The notes under the pieces were generated by a model. That model did not search any database. It saw only the letters and a program-made list of their open reading frames with translations, and was not told the origin of the DNA. From positions 1,302,001-1,366,000 of the forward strand of contig ML058453.1 of NCBI GenBank assembly GCA_003013855.2: a stretch of DNA of 64,000 bases. Direction: 5' to 3'. This DNA comes from Liriodendron chinense (Eukaryota; Streptophyta; Magnoliopsida; Magnoliales; Magnoliaceae). Made by a program: the position numbers and the translations under genes. Positions 50,337 through 61,867 of the stretch are shown one piece after another. Numbering within the stretch: the stretch's first letter is position 1; the number at the start of each line of letters is the position of its first letter.

Positions 50337-50470
50337 TTTCTTCTTCTTAGATTATTAGCAACGGTTGAGATTTTTCGAGTGGTGGATGCTTGCGAACGAA
50401 CGGACTGGATTCCTTGTTTTTGTTCTCTTCTGTTTCGGTGGATGATGGAGAAAGGTACTGAGATTTGGGC

Positions 50471-50477
50471 TTTTATA
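50471..50477 (-). promoter_or_regulatory. TATA box of the sHSP gene
   Basis: CTATAAAAGCC on the minus strand, about 135 bp upstream of the ATG. This predicts a leader of roughly 100 nt. Confidence 0.7.
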
Positions 50478-50490
50478 GCAGGAGAGGAGC

Positions 50491-50520
50491 TTTCTAGAGA
50501 GAGACTTCTACGAGCTTCTA
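50491..50520 (-). promoter_or_regulatory. Candidate imperfect heat-shock elements
   Basis: Just upstream of the TATA box are TTCTAGAG (50492-50499, one mismatch to TTCnnGAA) and two TTC units 10 bp apart (50506, 50516), the spacing of same-oriented HSE units. Intervening GAA units are mostly missing, so HSF binding is only plausible. Confidence 0.35.
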
Positions 50521-50586
50521 CAGATCTTGTAACCGAAGTCATTTTAGGATGACGTGGCCCGCATGTTCTGGACCATTCGAGGGAGG

Positions 50587-51124
50587 GGGAGTGGATTCGG
50601 TCAGTCGGGGTAACACCGAGTACGGTCAGGACGTGACTGTGGGGCCCACAATGACGCATGCTTTTGTATATCCACGCCGTCCATCCGTTTTTCCAGATAA
50701 GATTAGGAAATATAACCAAAAATGAAGTAAATCCAAATCTCAGGTGGACCACACCACAGGAGATAGTTGTGATTGAACCCGTAACATTAAAAATTTTCTA
50801 GGGCCAACCGTAATGCTTATTTTCCATCCAACCTGTTGACAAGGTCAGACAGACCTGGATGGAGGGAAAACACATATATCTGCTTGATTCAAAAATTTTG
50901 CAGCCCACAATAAGTTTTTAATGGCGAATCACCACTTTTTTTCCAGCGGTCTGGTACACCTGAGATTTGGATCTGCTACATTTTTGGGTCCATGCGCTAA
51001 AATGAAATGGAAAAACGGATGGACGGCGTGGATATAAGACAAACATATAAAGGTGGGCCTCACGGCTCACGCTCACGGCGTTACCGAGCTCGGTGTTACA
51101 TCCGACCTGATCAAATCCGCTCCC
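50587..51124. mobile_element. Foldback MITE, family D, copy 3, upstream of the sHSP promoter
   Basis: The left GGGAGTGGATTCGGTCAG and GGTAACACCGAG mirror the right CTCGGTGTTACATCCGACC and AAATCCGCTCCC. Flanks CGAGGGAGG (50578-50586) and CGAGGGATG (51125-51133) match at 8 of 9. The inner arms are family A. The element edge lies about 110 bp upstream of the TATA box. Confidence 0.85.
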
Positions 51125-51133
51125 CGAGGGATG

Positions 51134-52651
51134 GGAGTGACGTGTATATTTGTTTCTACACCGTCCATCGCCTCAATGCTGATGTGCACCTGTAAATATA
51201 GACCGTCCTTCTTACATTTCTAGTGCAGTGACGTGTACCATTCGATCTTAGCCCGTCGATCTCAAGGGCATGAGATGGTTCCGCAGGGGATCATATGATC
51301 CTTACAACCCGAGACTCCCACTAGGATGAAGGGAAAGCCAGAATATTTGGGCCATTGGATCAAACACTAAGGCCACATGGGTGATCCAAGGCATGTTTTT
51401 AGATTTTGTGTGCACGTCACAGTCTACTCGGCTCAATTTTCATTCCACTAAATGTTTGATTGAACCTCAGTGACTCATACAAAACTGAATGCGTAAAATT
51501 ATATAAAAAAAATTCTAAGTATCTGCAATATAACAATTTATAAAAGGGTAGGGGTTAGTCTATCTCATATAAGATTCCGTTTGCTTTGTGACTTTATAAA
51601 TTTTTTTTTTTCCAGTAATTGCAATTTTAATTTCTCAAAAGAAAAAAAGATTAACATGTAAATAAAAAAAAGCCTAAACAATATGAATTTTATTAATATT
51701 TAAATATTATGTAAAAACAAATAATCAACGTGAATTTTCAACAAGATGTGACAAAAATTGTATGATCACCTAGGTGAGAATTCAACTGATCGAGATCCAA
51801 CAACTTAATATTGCAAATATTTAATCTAATCTTATAGTACTATAGCATTGGTGTTAGACATTAGCGATTTATGTTAAAACTAAACTAAATTATGCTATGA
51901 TAAGATAAACAAAAGATAAATGTAATGTAAAGAAAATAAATATGTGTTTAGCGTGAGGCCTTGAGCTATTCATTATGTGCTCTTTTTATAAGTTGTCAGA
52001 GACAAGTAAACCCGAATTGGATTTCCTTATTGATTCTGGATCCTCCACTTTTTTATGGCAATACATTCTGAATATGAAGGATTCTAAATATATTCAAATT
52101 TGTTAGCTTCTCGAATCTTCTCTTGTAATTGATACCCTTAAGAAACAACCGATCTAAATTTGAAATCAATCTGGAGAACCTCTATTACTAATCTCAAACC
52201 TCAAATTGATCATGGTCATGTATCTGCGTGACCTAATCAAACCACCTTATGCATTTCTCTTGAACTCTCTCTCTCCCTTCTGATTGAGGTCCTACAGGGG
52301 GTCCAATTCTATTGGACACGATTACATCAAATATAACCCGATCTAAGCCATCTTCACCATTCTTCCCACCATATCCTTTCTTATTGTTAAACATGTCTAA
52401 CCTATTTTTTCATAGAGCTCCGCTATCCTCTTAATTCCAATTATTGTACGGACATGGACTCAATTGAATTTTCTTAGATATCAACCTGATCTTTGGATGT
52501 TCAGAATTTTTGTGGTCTTCGTAAACTCTCTGAATGTTTTTAGGAAGATCTCCCATTTTAAAAAGATTGTGGAGGTGGACTTACCGAGTGTATTATAATC
52601 GGATCCTAGATGGGATTCTAACCCTTGGTGGATTGTTATAGATATGCCGGG
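51134..52651. other. Intergenic, unassigned; possibly retroelement-derived at 51980-52650
   Basis: 51500-51960 is AT-rich. Between 51980 and 52650 the base composition looks protein-like in places (for example LIDSGSSTFLWQYILNM in one frame), with many stops. I could not place it in a family. Confidence 0.3.
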
Positions 52652-53181
52652 TGTTAGATGGAGCCTTCAATCCGTGCAACAAATAGGGTGTTCTACTGGT
52701 CGACCAACGTGGTTGACTAATCGATCATGCTTGAAATTGCATAACAGGTCTCTGGACAATTATCGAGGGTTTTGACCTGTTGATGGTTTCGACCAGTTGA
52801 TAGCATTCGAAATATTTTGGCAAAACTCCCTAGACAATTGATCGCTCGATGGTGTGCGATTCTGCACAGTTTTTTTTTTTCTAATTTCAGTTTTATTGTT
52901 TTATAAACCGATGTAATCGAGATTAGGGTATTCTAAGATGTGCACTCGGGTTTAAGAGGGTTTTAGAGAGAGAAAAGTTAGGGTTTTCTCTTAGGGCCTT
53001 GATCCAGGTAAGTTTCATCTCTTGTAATTTTGTTATTCATAATGTATTATTGCTTTGTGTCGTAGTTTTTTCCCACAAGGGTTTTTCCACGTAAATTCAA
53101 ATTATTCTCCATGTGGATTTACTTGTGCTATTGTGAATATTTTGTGTGATTTTACTATGTATGTTTTCATGAGTCCTAACA
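52652..53181 (+). repeat. 5' LTR of the copia-type element
   Basis: TG...CA bounded, 530 bp. Contains GGTTTTAGAGAGAGAAAAGT and GTAATTTTGTTATTCATAAT, both conserved in the 3' LTR. Confidence 0.88.
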
Positions 53182-53183
53182 AG

Positions 53184-53195
53184 TGGTATCAGAGC
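53184..53195 (+). promoter_or_regulatory. Primer-binding site (initiator Met tRNA type)
   Basis: TGGTATCAGAGC, two bases after the LTR end. It is the standard complement of the initiator Met tRNA 3' end in plant copia elements. Confidence 0.92.
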
Positions 53196-53235
53196 AGACG
53201 TCGGGAAACAGATTGAATCTGAAAGTGAGATATCA

Positions 53236-53560
53236 ATGACATCTGGCATGAAATTCAACGTAGAGAAATATTATGGAAAAAATAAATTTGAACTATGGAA
53301 GGTGAAGATGAAGGGCATCCTCATTCAACAAGGATAGAAAGACGCACTCCTTGGAATGCGATTGAAATCTATGAAAGAAGAAGAGTGGAACAAGTTGGAT
53401 CAAAATGCCTGGCGATCCTTATAGAGAAGTTCAAGTTTTGTGCAACTTCTCTGGGCCTGACGAAGATGGAGTGTTTACGAAAAGTGACGATGATAAAGCT
53501 ATAATGGAAACAAATTAGAGATGGAGAACAGAGCAAAAGGACGAATGAAATTGTTGATTG
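53236..53560 (+). pseudogene. Broken copia gag start
   Basis: The frame opens MTSGMKFNVEKYYGKNK and reads FELWKVKMKGILIQQG, a stop, then KDALLGMRLKSMKEEEWNKL and DQNAWRSL. This is the N-terminus of copia gag (W..KMK.LL..QG..ALLG...EEEW..LD..A). In-frame stops and the deletion into the 3' LTR abolish it. Confidence 0.8.
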
Positions 53561-53576
53561 AAGCTTCAGTAGAGAT

Positions 53577-54130
53577 TGTTAGATGAAGCCTTCAATCTAT
53601 ACAGAAAATAGGGTGTTCATGCTTAGAATTGCACAGATAGATCACTGGACAATTATCAAGGGTTTCGACCTGTCAATCGTTGGTCTTGACCGATTGATAG
53701 CATTCGAAATATTTTGACAAAACTCTCTGGACAGTTTTTGGCGTATTTGACCTGTCGAATATGAGCCATCGATCGATCGACTCGATAGGTCGACAGTGCG
53801 CGGTTCTGCGCAATTTTGCGGTTTTGTTTCTAATTTCAATTCTATTGCTTAATAAGTGGGTGTAATCGAGATTAAGGTATTCTTAGATATGTATTAGGGT
53901 TTGAAAGGATTTTGTAGAGAGAAAAGCTAGGGTTTTCTCTTGGGGGCTTTGATTCAGATAAGTTCCATCTCTTGTAACTTTGTTATTCATGATGTATTAT
54001 CACCTTGTGTCGTGGTTTTTTTCTTAAAGAGTTTTTTCATGTAAATTTGAATTATTCTTCACGTGGATTTGCTTGTGCTATTATGAGTGCTTTGCTTATT
54101 CTACTCTATGTGTTTCCACGATTCTCAACA
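53577..54130 (+). repeat. 3' LTR of the copia-type element
   Basis: 554 bp, same order of words as the 5' LTR with substitutions, and an extra stretch around 53735-53800 (GAGCCATCGATCGATCGACT). Confidence 0.88.
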
Positions 54131-54439
54131 CTAGGAACGCTGCCTCATTAATTGGCACGTTAATTGTGGCCATGTGGCATTCTTCAATTCACCCCCTCTA
54201 AAGGCATGCATAAAGGTCTATGCCATCTCATTAATAATGAAGTGCTTAGCACCAAAGGAAGATGAACCGATCGAAGATATCTCCGGGTTATGCCATCACA
54301 TTAATAACGAAGTGCATGGGATTGAAGGAAGATGAACCCAAGATATTTTTGGGTACGAGCAAGATTTTCATCAGTACTAAATTCATAATGCCAACACGGT
54401 CATGGTTGTTCATTAGTCCATGTCATGACGTAGAAAATG

Positions 54440-54790
54440 GGTGTAAACAATACGAAATTTAGGTTGGCCACACCGATGGTGGTGATATGAGCTGTTGAGG
54501 CCCACCAATAAAGCCTTCCTGGCCCACCATGATGTTTAGATGCCGTCTGTTTTCTTTATAGGTGAGTCCCAGTACTAGGATGAAGGGAAAGCACAAATAT
54601 CATCCTGATCCAAACCTCCGGTGGCTAGGCTCCAAGAAGGTTTTAATGATGAGCGCCCTAATTTCTACTTTTCCCCCGTCATATGGCTCACCTATTTGCA
54701 TCAGTTTTTGGGCCATGACCTAAAATAATGATCCAAAATGGAAGGACGGTCTGGATAAAACAAACACACATTGTGGGGCCCACGGAGCAC
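54440..54790. mobile_element. Family A foldback, left-truncated
   Basis: Centre (CCTGGCCCACCATGATGTTT, AGATGCCGTCTG) and right arm (AAAATGGAAGGACGGTCTGG, ATTGTGGGGCCCACGG) present; the outer left arm is missing. Confidence 0.65.
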
Positions 54791-56352
54791 CGTGCAATAG
54801 CTACGTACAGCATCGTACACAGCGCTCATCTCTATCTGCACACTATTATATTTATATAATAGAGAAAGTAAGGTGATGACAAAAGACCTTAATCTTAATG
54901 GGCTCACGGGCCTTGGGCCCATGCAATACAAAATATGCCTGGTCAATTAATCTCAATTATCCCAGCAGCCCCCTAAACCAGATTCGTCAGACAGATCTTA
55001 CTTCTTCTTTGTTTTTCTTTATTTTATTTTATTTTTTTTTCTTTTCAATTTTATCGTGTGGCCCAGCAATAGACGGTTTAGAATCTTTTGGTATACAACG
55101 TACTGGGCCCATTCCAATAGCTTACTCTATTGTATATCAGTAATAAATTACGAAAAATTAATTATAGTTGATACATTTTATCAGAGCTTTGCTCATTAGC
55201 GGACACACGTCTGCAATAAAGGCCGTATATCCTGCAAAGCTCATTTTATCAAAATATTCTTTCACCTATATATCCTGCAAAGCTCATTTTATCAAAATAT
55301 TCTTTCACCTATATATCCTGCAAAGCTCATTTTATCAAAATATTCTTTCTTTGAACGTCAACCCTGGATATATTTGGACAGTGTTTTAAGGGCCCTAATA
55401 CATTTTATTCATAATCTTCTAAAAATAATTAGATTTATAATTTAAATTTATCATAGCGTCCGTATGACTTTAATCAACAATTAAATTAAAAGTTTGAGAG
55501 GGACGGTTAATCTTCGTTGGATCCCACATGATGTACGATCCAAATCATGACCCTTTTTTGGAACATTCAATAAGGATTTTTTTCCATTATTTAGATAGGT
55601 AGCATTATCAAGTAATTTCAAGAAAGAGATGCAGCTAAAGATGGGCATGGATTGTCCATTTCCTAGCTTTCAAAGTCAGCCCCACTTATAGACGGCCCTG
55701 ATCACCGATAGAGCCTATTCCAATTTGATAAACATGGATTGTTAGGATCCTAGTCGTCATTGATCAAATGGTTACCTTCATCTGGTAAGACTGATTCTTA
55801 GGAGGTATGGGCAATCAAAGGTGGGCCCCATGTCATGGAGGATTTAGATAAATGATTAGACCTTCATTATAATCTATAGCGAATATGGACTATCCATTTC
55901 GTAGCTATTGATTAGATGGATAGGATCATCCCATCAAAGTGGCTTTTAGGAGTGATGACGGATCAAAGGTGGAATTAAACTGCCCTAATATGGCAGTGCT
56001 ATCTCACTATATGACACATGGTGGGCCCCACGTCTCAAAAATCACTCTTATTTATTGATAATAACAAATATAAATATAGCAAGATACATGTGCCACGAGA
56101 TTTGTGCATATGTATACAGCTAGGGCTATCGATGGCCCAGGTTGCCATTTTGGGCTTCAAGCCAAGCTTGGGCTAGAGTATTAAGCTTGAGGATCAGCCC
56201 CAGGCTAAAAATTCAGGCCCGTTTCTCAGTCAGGTTGAGTTTGGACCGTCTACAACAGCCTAGCCCAGCTTGACTTAATAGGGTTTCTAAGGGCAATTTT
56301 AAAATATATACAATATTATAAAATTCTCAATTACTCATGCTCCAATAGGATT
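54791..56352. other. Intergenic, mostly unassigned
   Basis: Contains the 43-bp tandem repeat at 55228-55349. A TAGGGCTATCGATGGCCC word at 56125 followed by GGGCTT/AAGCCC-rich sequence looks like one half of a hAT-type MITE. Confidence 0.4.
55228..55349. repeat. 43-bp tandem repeat, nearly three copies
   Basis: The unit beginning TATCCTGCAAAGCTCATTTT starts at 55228, 55271 and 55314. Copies are identical apart from the last being cut short, so the array is recent. Confidence 0.95.
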
Positions 56353-56598
56353 AATCCTCTCGCTTTGGCCTATCATAAACATTTCGGGTTGGGCCGTTTG
56401 GCTCATCAAGTACTTAAGCCTTTGTTGAACAATGCAATTGGGCTTAGCCAATTTCTATATATAAGGAGCCTAGACTTGCTAAATAATCCTCTCGCTTTGG
56501 CCTATCATAAACATTTCGGGTTGGGCCGTTTGGCTCATCAAGTACTTAAGCCTTTGTTGAGCAATGCAATTGGGCTTAGCCAATTTCTATATATAACT
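56353..56598. repeat. 132-bp tandem duplication
   Basis: The segment starting AATCCTCTCGCTTTGGCCTA occurs at 56353-56484 and 56485-56598 with a single A/G difference in the shared 111 bp. The 22-bp junction segment starting GGAGCCTAGACTTGCT, which follows the first copy, reappears at 56851 after the second copy plus a 250-bp spacer. Confidence 0.9.
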
Positions 56599-57292
56599 GT
56601 TTTTAGATATCCTAATACTAATATATCAGTTTGGATGCCTATAAGTTTTATTAGTGGTAAAGGGTTTATAGATATCTTACTTAAGAGTGGCATTTGGACA
56701 CCAGTAAGTTACAATTTGTAGGTCACTTACAGCTTTTCACATGTAAGTTATTTACAATTTGAAAAGTTACGAGCATCCAAACGACCTGTGATCAAAATAA
56801 AATCTATTTTATTAAATGACTTTGATAGTTTGAAAACCGAAATTTTTAAGGAGCCTAGACTTGCTAAATAATACATTCCACATATTTGTGGTTAGCTTTA
56901 CTAAGAAAAGGCTTCTAGATTGATTGGTAAGAGTTTAACAACTTTGGTATATATCTGACATAATTGTTGTTTGGTATTTATTTATTTTTCTTACCTGCTT
57001 ATATGTTTTTTTTAATTAATGGCAAGATGGCATCTTTTACTTTGTTATTTATACAAGTAGGTAAGGCATGTGAGTAGGCTGCAAGATGTGGATGAGAAGT
57101 GTCGAGAAGAGGTTATAAAAGAGATTTAAGTACCTTTGACAGGGAGCTTCACTTAGCACATACCTCCACCTTGTAAATTATCTAAGTCTCTTTTATTTTT
57201 TTAAAACCCCTCCCATAAATAGGGCTATAAAACGAACACTTTCGAGGCGGCTTCGCCTGTGCGTCGACACTTGATACCAAATAAATGAATAT

Positions 57293-57560
57293 TTAAGGGT
57301 ACAAAAAGAAAGAAAGATCAACGGTCCAATTTATGTACATATTGGCCAACTGAAGATTGAACCAATTCCTGATTTCTATGACATTACATCCGTACAGTGG
57401 GATCATCTGATTAGCTGCTTTGATCTCATGCAGAAGCTCGAGTGCAGAGCATCTCACCACCAGAACAGCCTATGGCTGGATTTCAGCCCATGCATTTTGG
57501 TCAACAAGACTAACAAATTCATCTAAATTACATCCATATAATCCGTGCTCACTGGTTAAG
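57293..57560 (-). pseudogene. Coding-like remnant of unknown identity
   Basis: One minus-strand frame reads SEHGLYGCNLDEFVSLVDQN, AWAEIQP, a TAG stop, then AVLVVRCSALELLHEIKAA, NQMIPLYGCNVIEIRNWF and NLQLANMYINWTVDLSFF before a stop at 57295-57293. Residue use (regular W, hydrophobic spacing, few stops in over 80 codons) looks like decayed protein sequence. I do not recognise the family. Upstream, a second frame (TLKFANASDPLKRVTPRVLN) could be its continuation after a frameshift. Confidence 0.35.
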
Positions 57561-58367
57561 GACTCTTGGGGTGACCCTTTTCAATGGGTCGGATGCATTC
57601 GCGAACTTCAAGGTGTTGAGATAGGTACAGGGTGTTGAGAGATTAATGGATGAGATTGATATGTCATAATTTTAAGAACTAAATTGTAAGAACTTAAGGG
57701 GTAGTATTTCATTGAGATAACAAAAAATATTAATGAGCATTGTGTGTGGAGTACGGGTTCGTACAACCAAGGCTTATAAAAAAAATCTACCTAACCAATG
57801 TGCAGCTGTACAGAGAAAGATATGCATGTTTCACTATTTTAACACAAGATGGGCCCACACACGACTTGTTTACAAGCAGTTGAGAGCGTCCAGACTCATA
57901 TATTACAAATGGTAGCGTTAAACAACTTCATCTTTTTTGAACCGTCCATTGCTCTTGAGAACGTGTGACCCACTTGTAGTTGGCCATACAGAGGGCGGAT
58001 ATAAATTTGTGACTATTTCTTGACGTAGGATGTGCAACAAATGCATTTTTAGCATAGCTGGGCCAAAAGAAGCCCGAATAAAAGCAATCGTATGCAAGGC
58101 ATGGCCTAACTTAGTCAACCATGTGGAAGTTAGACGGTAAGCTAGGATGCTTATGAAATACTTAGCAAGTCATGTGGGTCAACCGACGTTCATAGTAGGT
58201 CTCGTCAATCCGTTCCCCAAGAAAAATTAACTCTTTCATTCAAAATTGAGATTTTAAAAAATTTATTATTTTTACTACATCTCTTTATTTTTTAGAGTTT
58301 TAGGATTTTTCTCTTTTATAAATTGCTATTAATAATTCTAAAGATGATCCAGTAAGGCTTATCTGCC

Positions 58368-58419
<52 letters not shown>

Positions 58420-59535
58420 GTTTTGTTATTTTGGATAACTAAATTTTTGGTTATTTTGATTAATTTTAAATTAAGGTTTTGATTTTCTTTATCAGTAATA
58501 TAATTGAAAATTTTTATACACATTATTAAATAAAATATTTAAATTTTCTCCCTTATTTTCTTGTGAACTAAAAACTCTCTTTATAAATTCAACGTTTTAG
58601 ATTTTTGAGAGAGATTTTGATCTTCTTTTCTCTCATTTCATACTCTTCTTTGATTCATTCATTAATCCATCACACCACCAGTGGGGGCCGTGCTGCTCAT
58701 TCAAACCAATTTATGCGAGCCAACACGCGTTGGAGAACCAAAAGTAATTGAGATCCAAGCATCAAGGCCATAAATGTCTCTCTCTGAGCCGTCTATCTTT
58801 TAGGACATTAATGGAAGGGTTAGAAACCTGTATTCATGATAATTTTATGGGAATTCCCCATCCATGATAGGGCGACATGATCAACAGCTTGGATAACCAA
58901 AAGCTCCATCTGATTTTGTATACTGTCTTTGGGACTTTATAATCACCTTTACAAATATAGCCCAGATTTTCAGAGTCGCGCATTTTTTCTTGATTAAAGA
59001 ACTATTAGCACAATATTATTATAATATTTAAAAGGAAAATAATTCATTTACACTTCACAATATTTTTTAACTTTATTATTTTTTAGAAAATATGGTAAAT
59101 TTGAGATTTTTTTAATAAAATTTTCAATTATTTTCAAACTATTATTATTATTTTAGAGGAATTTTTTATATAAATATTCAATTATATCCATGAATATTTT
59201 TATTATTTTATTTTCAGCTAGAAATTTTTAATAACATCACGAGACCCGGAAACTGGTGATCTGGACGCCACATTCATGCACCCACCGCTCTGTCCGTCGG
59301 CCAATTGAATGGTGCATGGTCCACTTAATGCGAACACCGTCCAATTATAGCCGTCCATCTACGTGACCCTACGGATTGGCCATACCATGACATGATGGGA
59401 ACCTTACATTCCCATATCTAGGTATATTTTCACCAAACCAACAACCCCCAATGATTAGAATGGAAGAATCATATGATATATGGCCTGCATCTCGTAACAG
59501 TGCACACTTCTTTCCAGTTCGGACAAGTGGATACA
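57561..59535. other. Intergenic, AT-rich, nothing recognised
   Basis: 58200-59230 is strongly AT-rich. No gene, no paired transposon ends. Contains a TA microsatellite. Confidence 0.5.
58371..58414. repeat. (TA)n microsatellite
   Basis: About 22 TA units. Confidence 0.95.
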
Positions 59536-59761
59536 ATCCAGACCATTGGCTTGTCGATCACCACCGTTGATGTAGGATGCAAATATGATTTACCAGATTG
59601 GAATATCCATAGACCAATACAAGGATCTTTTTAGTTGAATGTGGACCGTTGTTGCATATCTATATGTATGCTACAAATTAAAATGTTGAGATTTTCCAAT
59701 AAAGTAGGTTTTCGAGGCATAGTCCATCCACGGTGAGATGAAACAGACCAATGGTCTGGAT
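59536..59761. mobile_element. Short MITE, family H (copy 2)
   Basis: ATCCAGACCATTGGCTTGT on the left pairs with ACAGACCAATGGTCTGGAT on the right; 226 bp, close to the 217 bp of the copy at 7643. Interior non-coding. Confidence 0.7.
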
Positions 59762-61143
59762 GATGGAAGTATGGGCCCCACTAGCCAAAATTTGAAATCC
59801 GTTTGTTTTCAAAAGATGTGGATCAACGTATGAAAAAATTCCTAGGAATAGAGATAGAAATTTCATAAAGGAGAGATCCCCAACTTGTCTTTTTGTTCTT
59901 TGAGTGATGGGTATTGAAAAGGAACAGTGCTTCTCTCCAACCTTCCTTTGTTTTTGTCCCTTTGTGATGTGGTCCATCATTCAAATTGGACGTGACATGT
60001 CCGTCTGTTGTACCCCATGACCGTGCCCATCTTCATTTGTCCTGTTGCATCTTAATGCTAGCTGATCCAGACCGTTCATTAGATGGCAGCTGTGGATTGA
60101 AAATGCCCCAAAATTTTACTAGATTGGATGATTCTGTCCATCTCATCTATGGTTATTAGCTTGGTCTACAGCTACTTGTTTGGGGCCCGACATAATGTAT
60201 GGCCCACATCCACTCCGTTCATCATGTGAAGCCTGTCATCTTCTCCACGGACTGAAAAATCTGGAAATCGATCCAAAACCCAGGTACTGGTCCATCATGT
60301 AAAATCATGCCTATAAACTCTAAAATCACGTGGTGTGGTCAACTCCAGTTTTGGAATGGCCTGATTTTCTGGCTTTACACTCATCCTGGTAGGGATCATC
60401 TTATGAATGGATTGGATGGCATGTATAAGACACAGTGGACCCCACACACTATCTAAAAGATTTTAATGGTGGTTGTCCCTTCTTCCAACTGTTCTCTATC
60501 ATCCACCTGTGTTTTAGATTGACCTGATCTTTGGGATACGGTGTGAAATTTTGAAGAGTCGTATCTTATGGTAGGAGTAGATAAGGGCCGTACAACCTTG
60601 TGGAAGGAAGTGTTTGTGGGCCGTACATCACGATGCAAGTGGTTGTAGAATAAGCTTATTCTACAAACGTTGCAGGGAATCGGCATCCCCATTTACAACT
60701 ACTATTATTAAGGTCCGTTGTCCATGACCGTTTATTTGCAGGCCACTGATCAAAGGGTTAGAATAGACTAATCTAGGAGGATGATCTTTGGACGTCAACC
60801 ACGTACCCATCAGGGGTTTCCTCAGTTCAAAGGTTGGGATCGCAGGACTGGGAAGGTGTGCAACCTGGCCAGGATGCATTGCACAAGCCACTCGGGTTCT
60901 CTGGTTGAATCAATGGGGTGAATGGTGCATGTAATAATCCATACCATTTATCCATTATGTCGCATCGTGAATGGACCACGATCAAAAGATCGATCGGATG
61001 AGAAAATCCCAACCTTTGGTTACATGACTTACGAAGAGATGGTTGAGAACTAAGCTATAGTTAAAAGGTTCTAACGTTAGTGGCCAGGATCTTCCATATG
61101 TACGAATTCAAGGCGTGCCCCATCTACAATATCCACTACCTAT
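59762..61143. other. Intergenic with a worn foldback at about 60180-60590
   Basis: TTTGGGGCCCGACATAATGT, GTGGTGTGGTCAACTCCAGT and GGATTGGATGGCATGTATAA indicate an old foldback element with undefined ends. No gene. Confidence 0.4.
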
Positions 61144-61867
61144 TGTTATACTGGGATATTTCGAGTTGGCCCACACCTAAGAAGAAGCTCATAAGGCCCA
61201 AAGGCCTAAAGTACAAGACCTTAGAACGGAACATGCAAGGGGTCATATGATAATGATGACAGGTGATTTCTACAACTGCGGAGAGCAGAGCAGAGTTGGA
61301 CTATAGACTGGTCGTCGGCTAAGGTAACCAAGGACCAGTCAATAACATTCTGCCCAGGAGAGGACTCCACAGCTCAAATTGGAGCCCAAGTGAGAGAGCT
61401 CGAACACAGAGCTCTCTAACCTAAAATGACCGACTACCTAAAGGCGGTCCGAGATATTTAAATAAGATTTGGATGTTCTGGAATCTATATTTATTCCTAT
61501 TAGGACTTCTCTAACACTATAGGAATGAGAATCCTACTAAATTGGGACTCTACTAACGTATTTTAACAGGATTCAACTCCCTAGAAACTTCCCCCATTTC
61601 TTATAAATAGGATGGAGATATCCACCTTCAAGGTACAAAACTCATTAGCATTCAAACCCTTGCTTTATTAAAACTCAAACCTGACTTGGGCATTGGAGAG
61701 TTCCTAACCGCACCATGGCATCTCTCCGTTGCCTACTTTTTCATTCTCTTGCAGGTCCAGCAAACCAAGGAGGGTCTTCAACACCCTGCATCCAAGGAGA
61801 ACCAAAGGGCGAAAGGTTACAAGGCCAGCCTCAGCTAACCTCACCTGTTGTTAAGATTCGTGCGACA
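61144..61867 (+). repeat. Putative 5' LTR of the gypsy-type element
   Basis: 724 bp with TG...CA ends and an internal TATA box about 265 bp from the end. Without a partner LTR the 5' boundary rests on the TG start and the composition change. Confidence 0.6.

Larger units (their letters stand above)
52652..54130 (+). mobile_element. Internally deleted Ty1/copia-type LTR retrotransposon
   Basis: Two related direct repeats (52652-53181 and 53577-54130) bracket only 395 bp, which contain the primer-binding site and a broken gag start. Both LTRs begin TGTTAGATG(G/A)AGCCTTCAAT and end in ACA (CCTAACA, CTCAACA). They differ by many substitutions and several indels, so insertion was not recent. Flanking 5-mers CCGGG and CTAGG match at only 3 of 5. 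No protease, integrase or reverse transcriptase remains. Confidence 0.88.

Noticed and set aside
56365..56721. 118-codon frame with internal repeat
   Set aside because: The repeat reflects a DNA duplication that happens to keep frame; no recognised motif, and the spacer does not continue a protein pattern.
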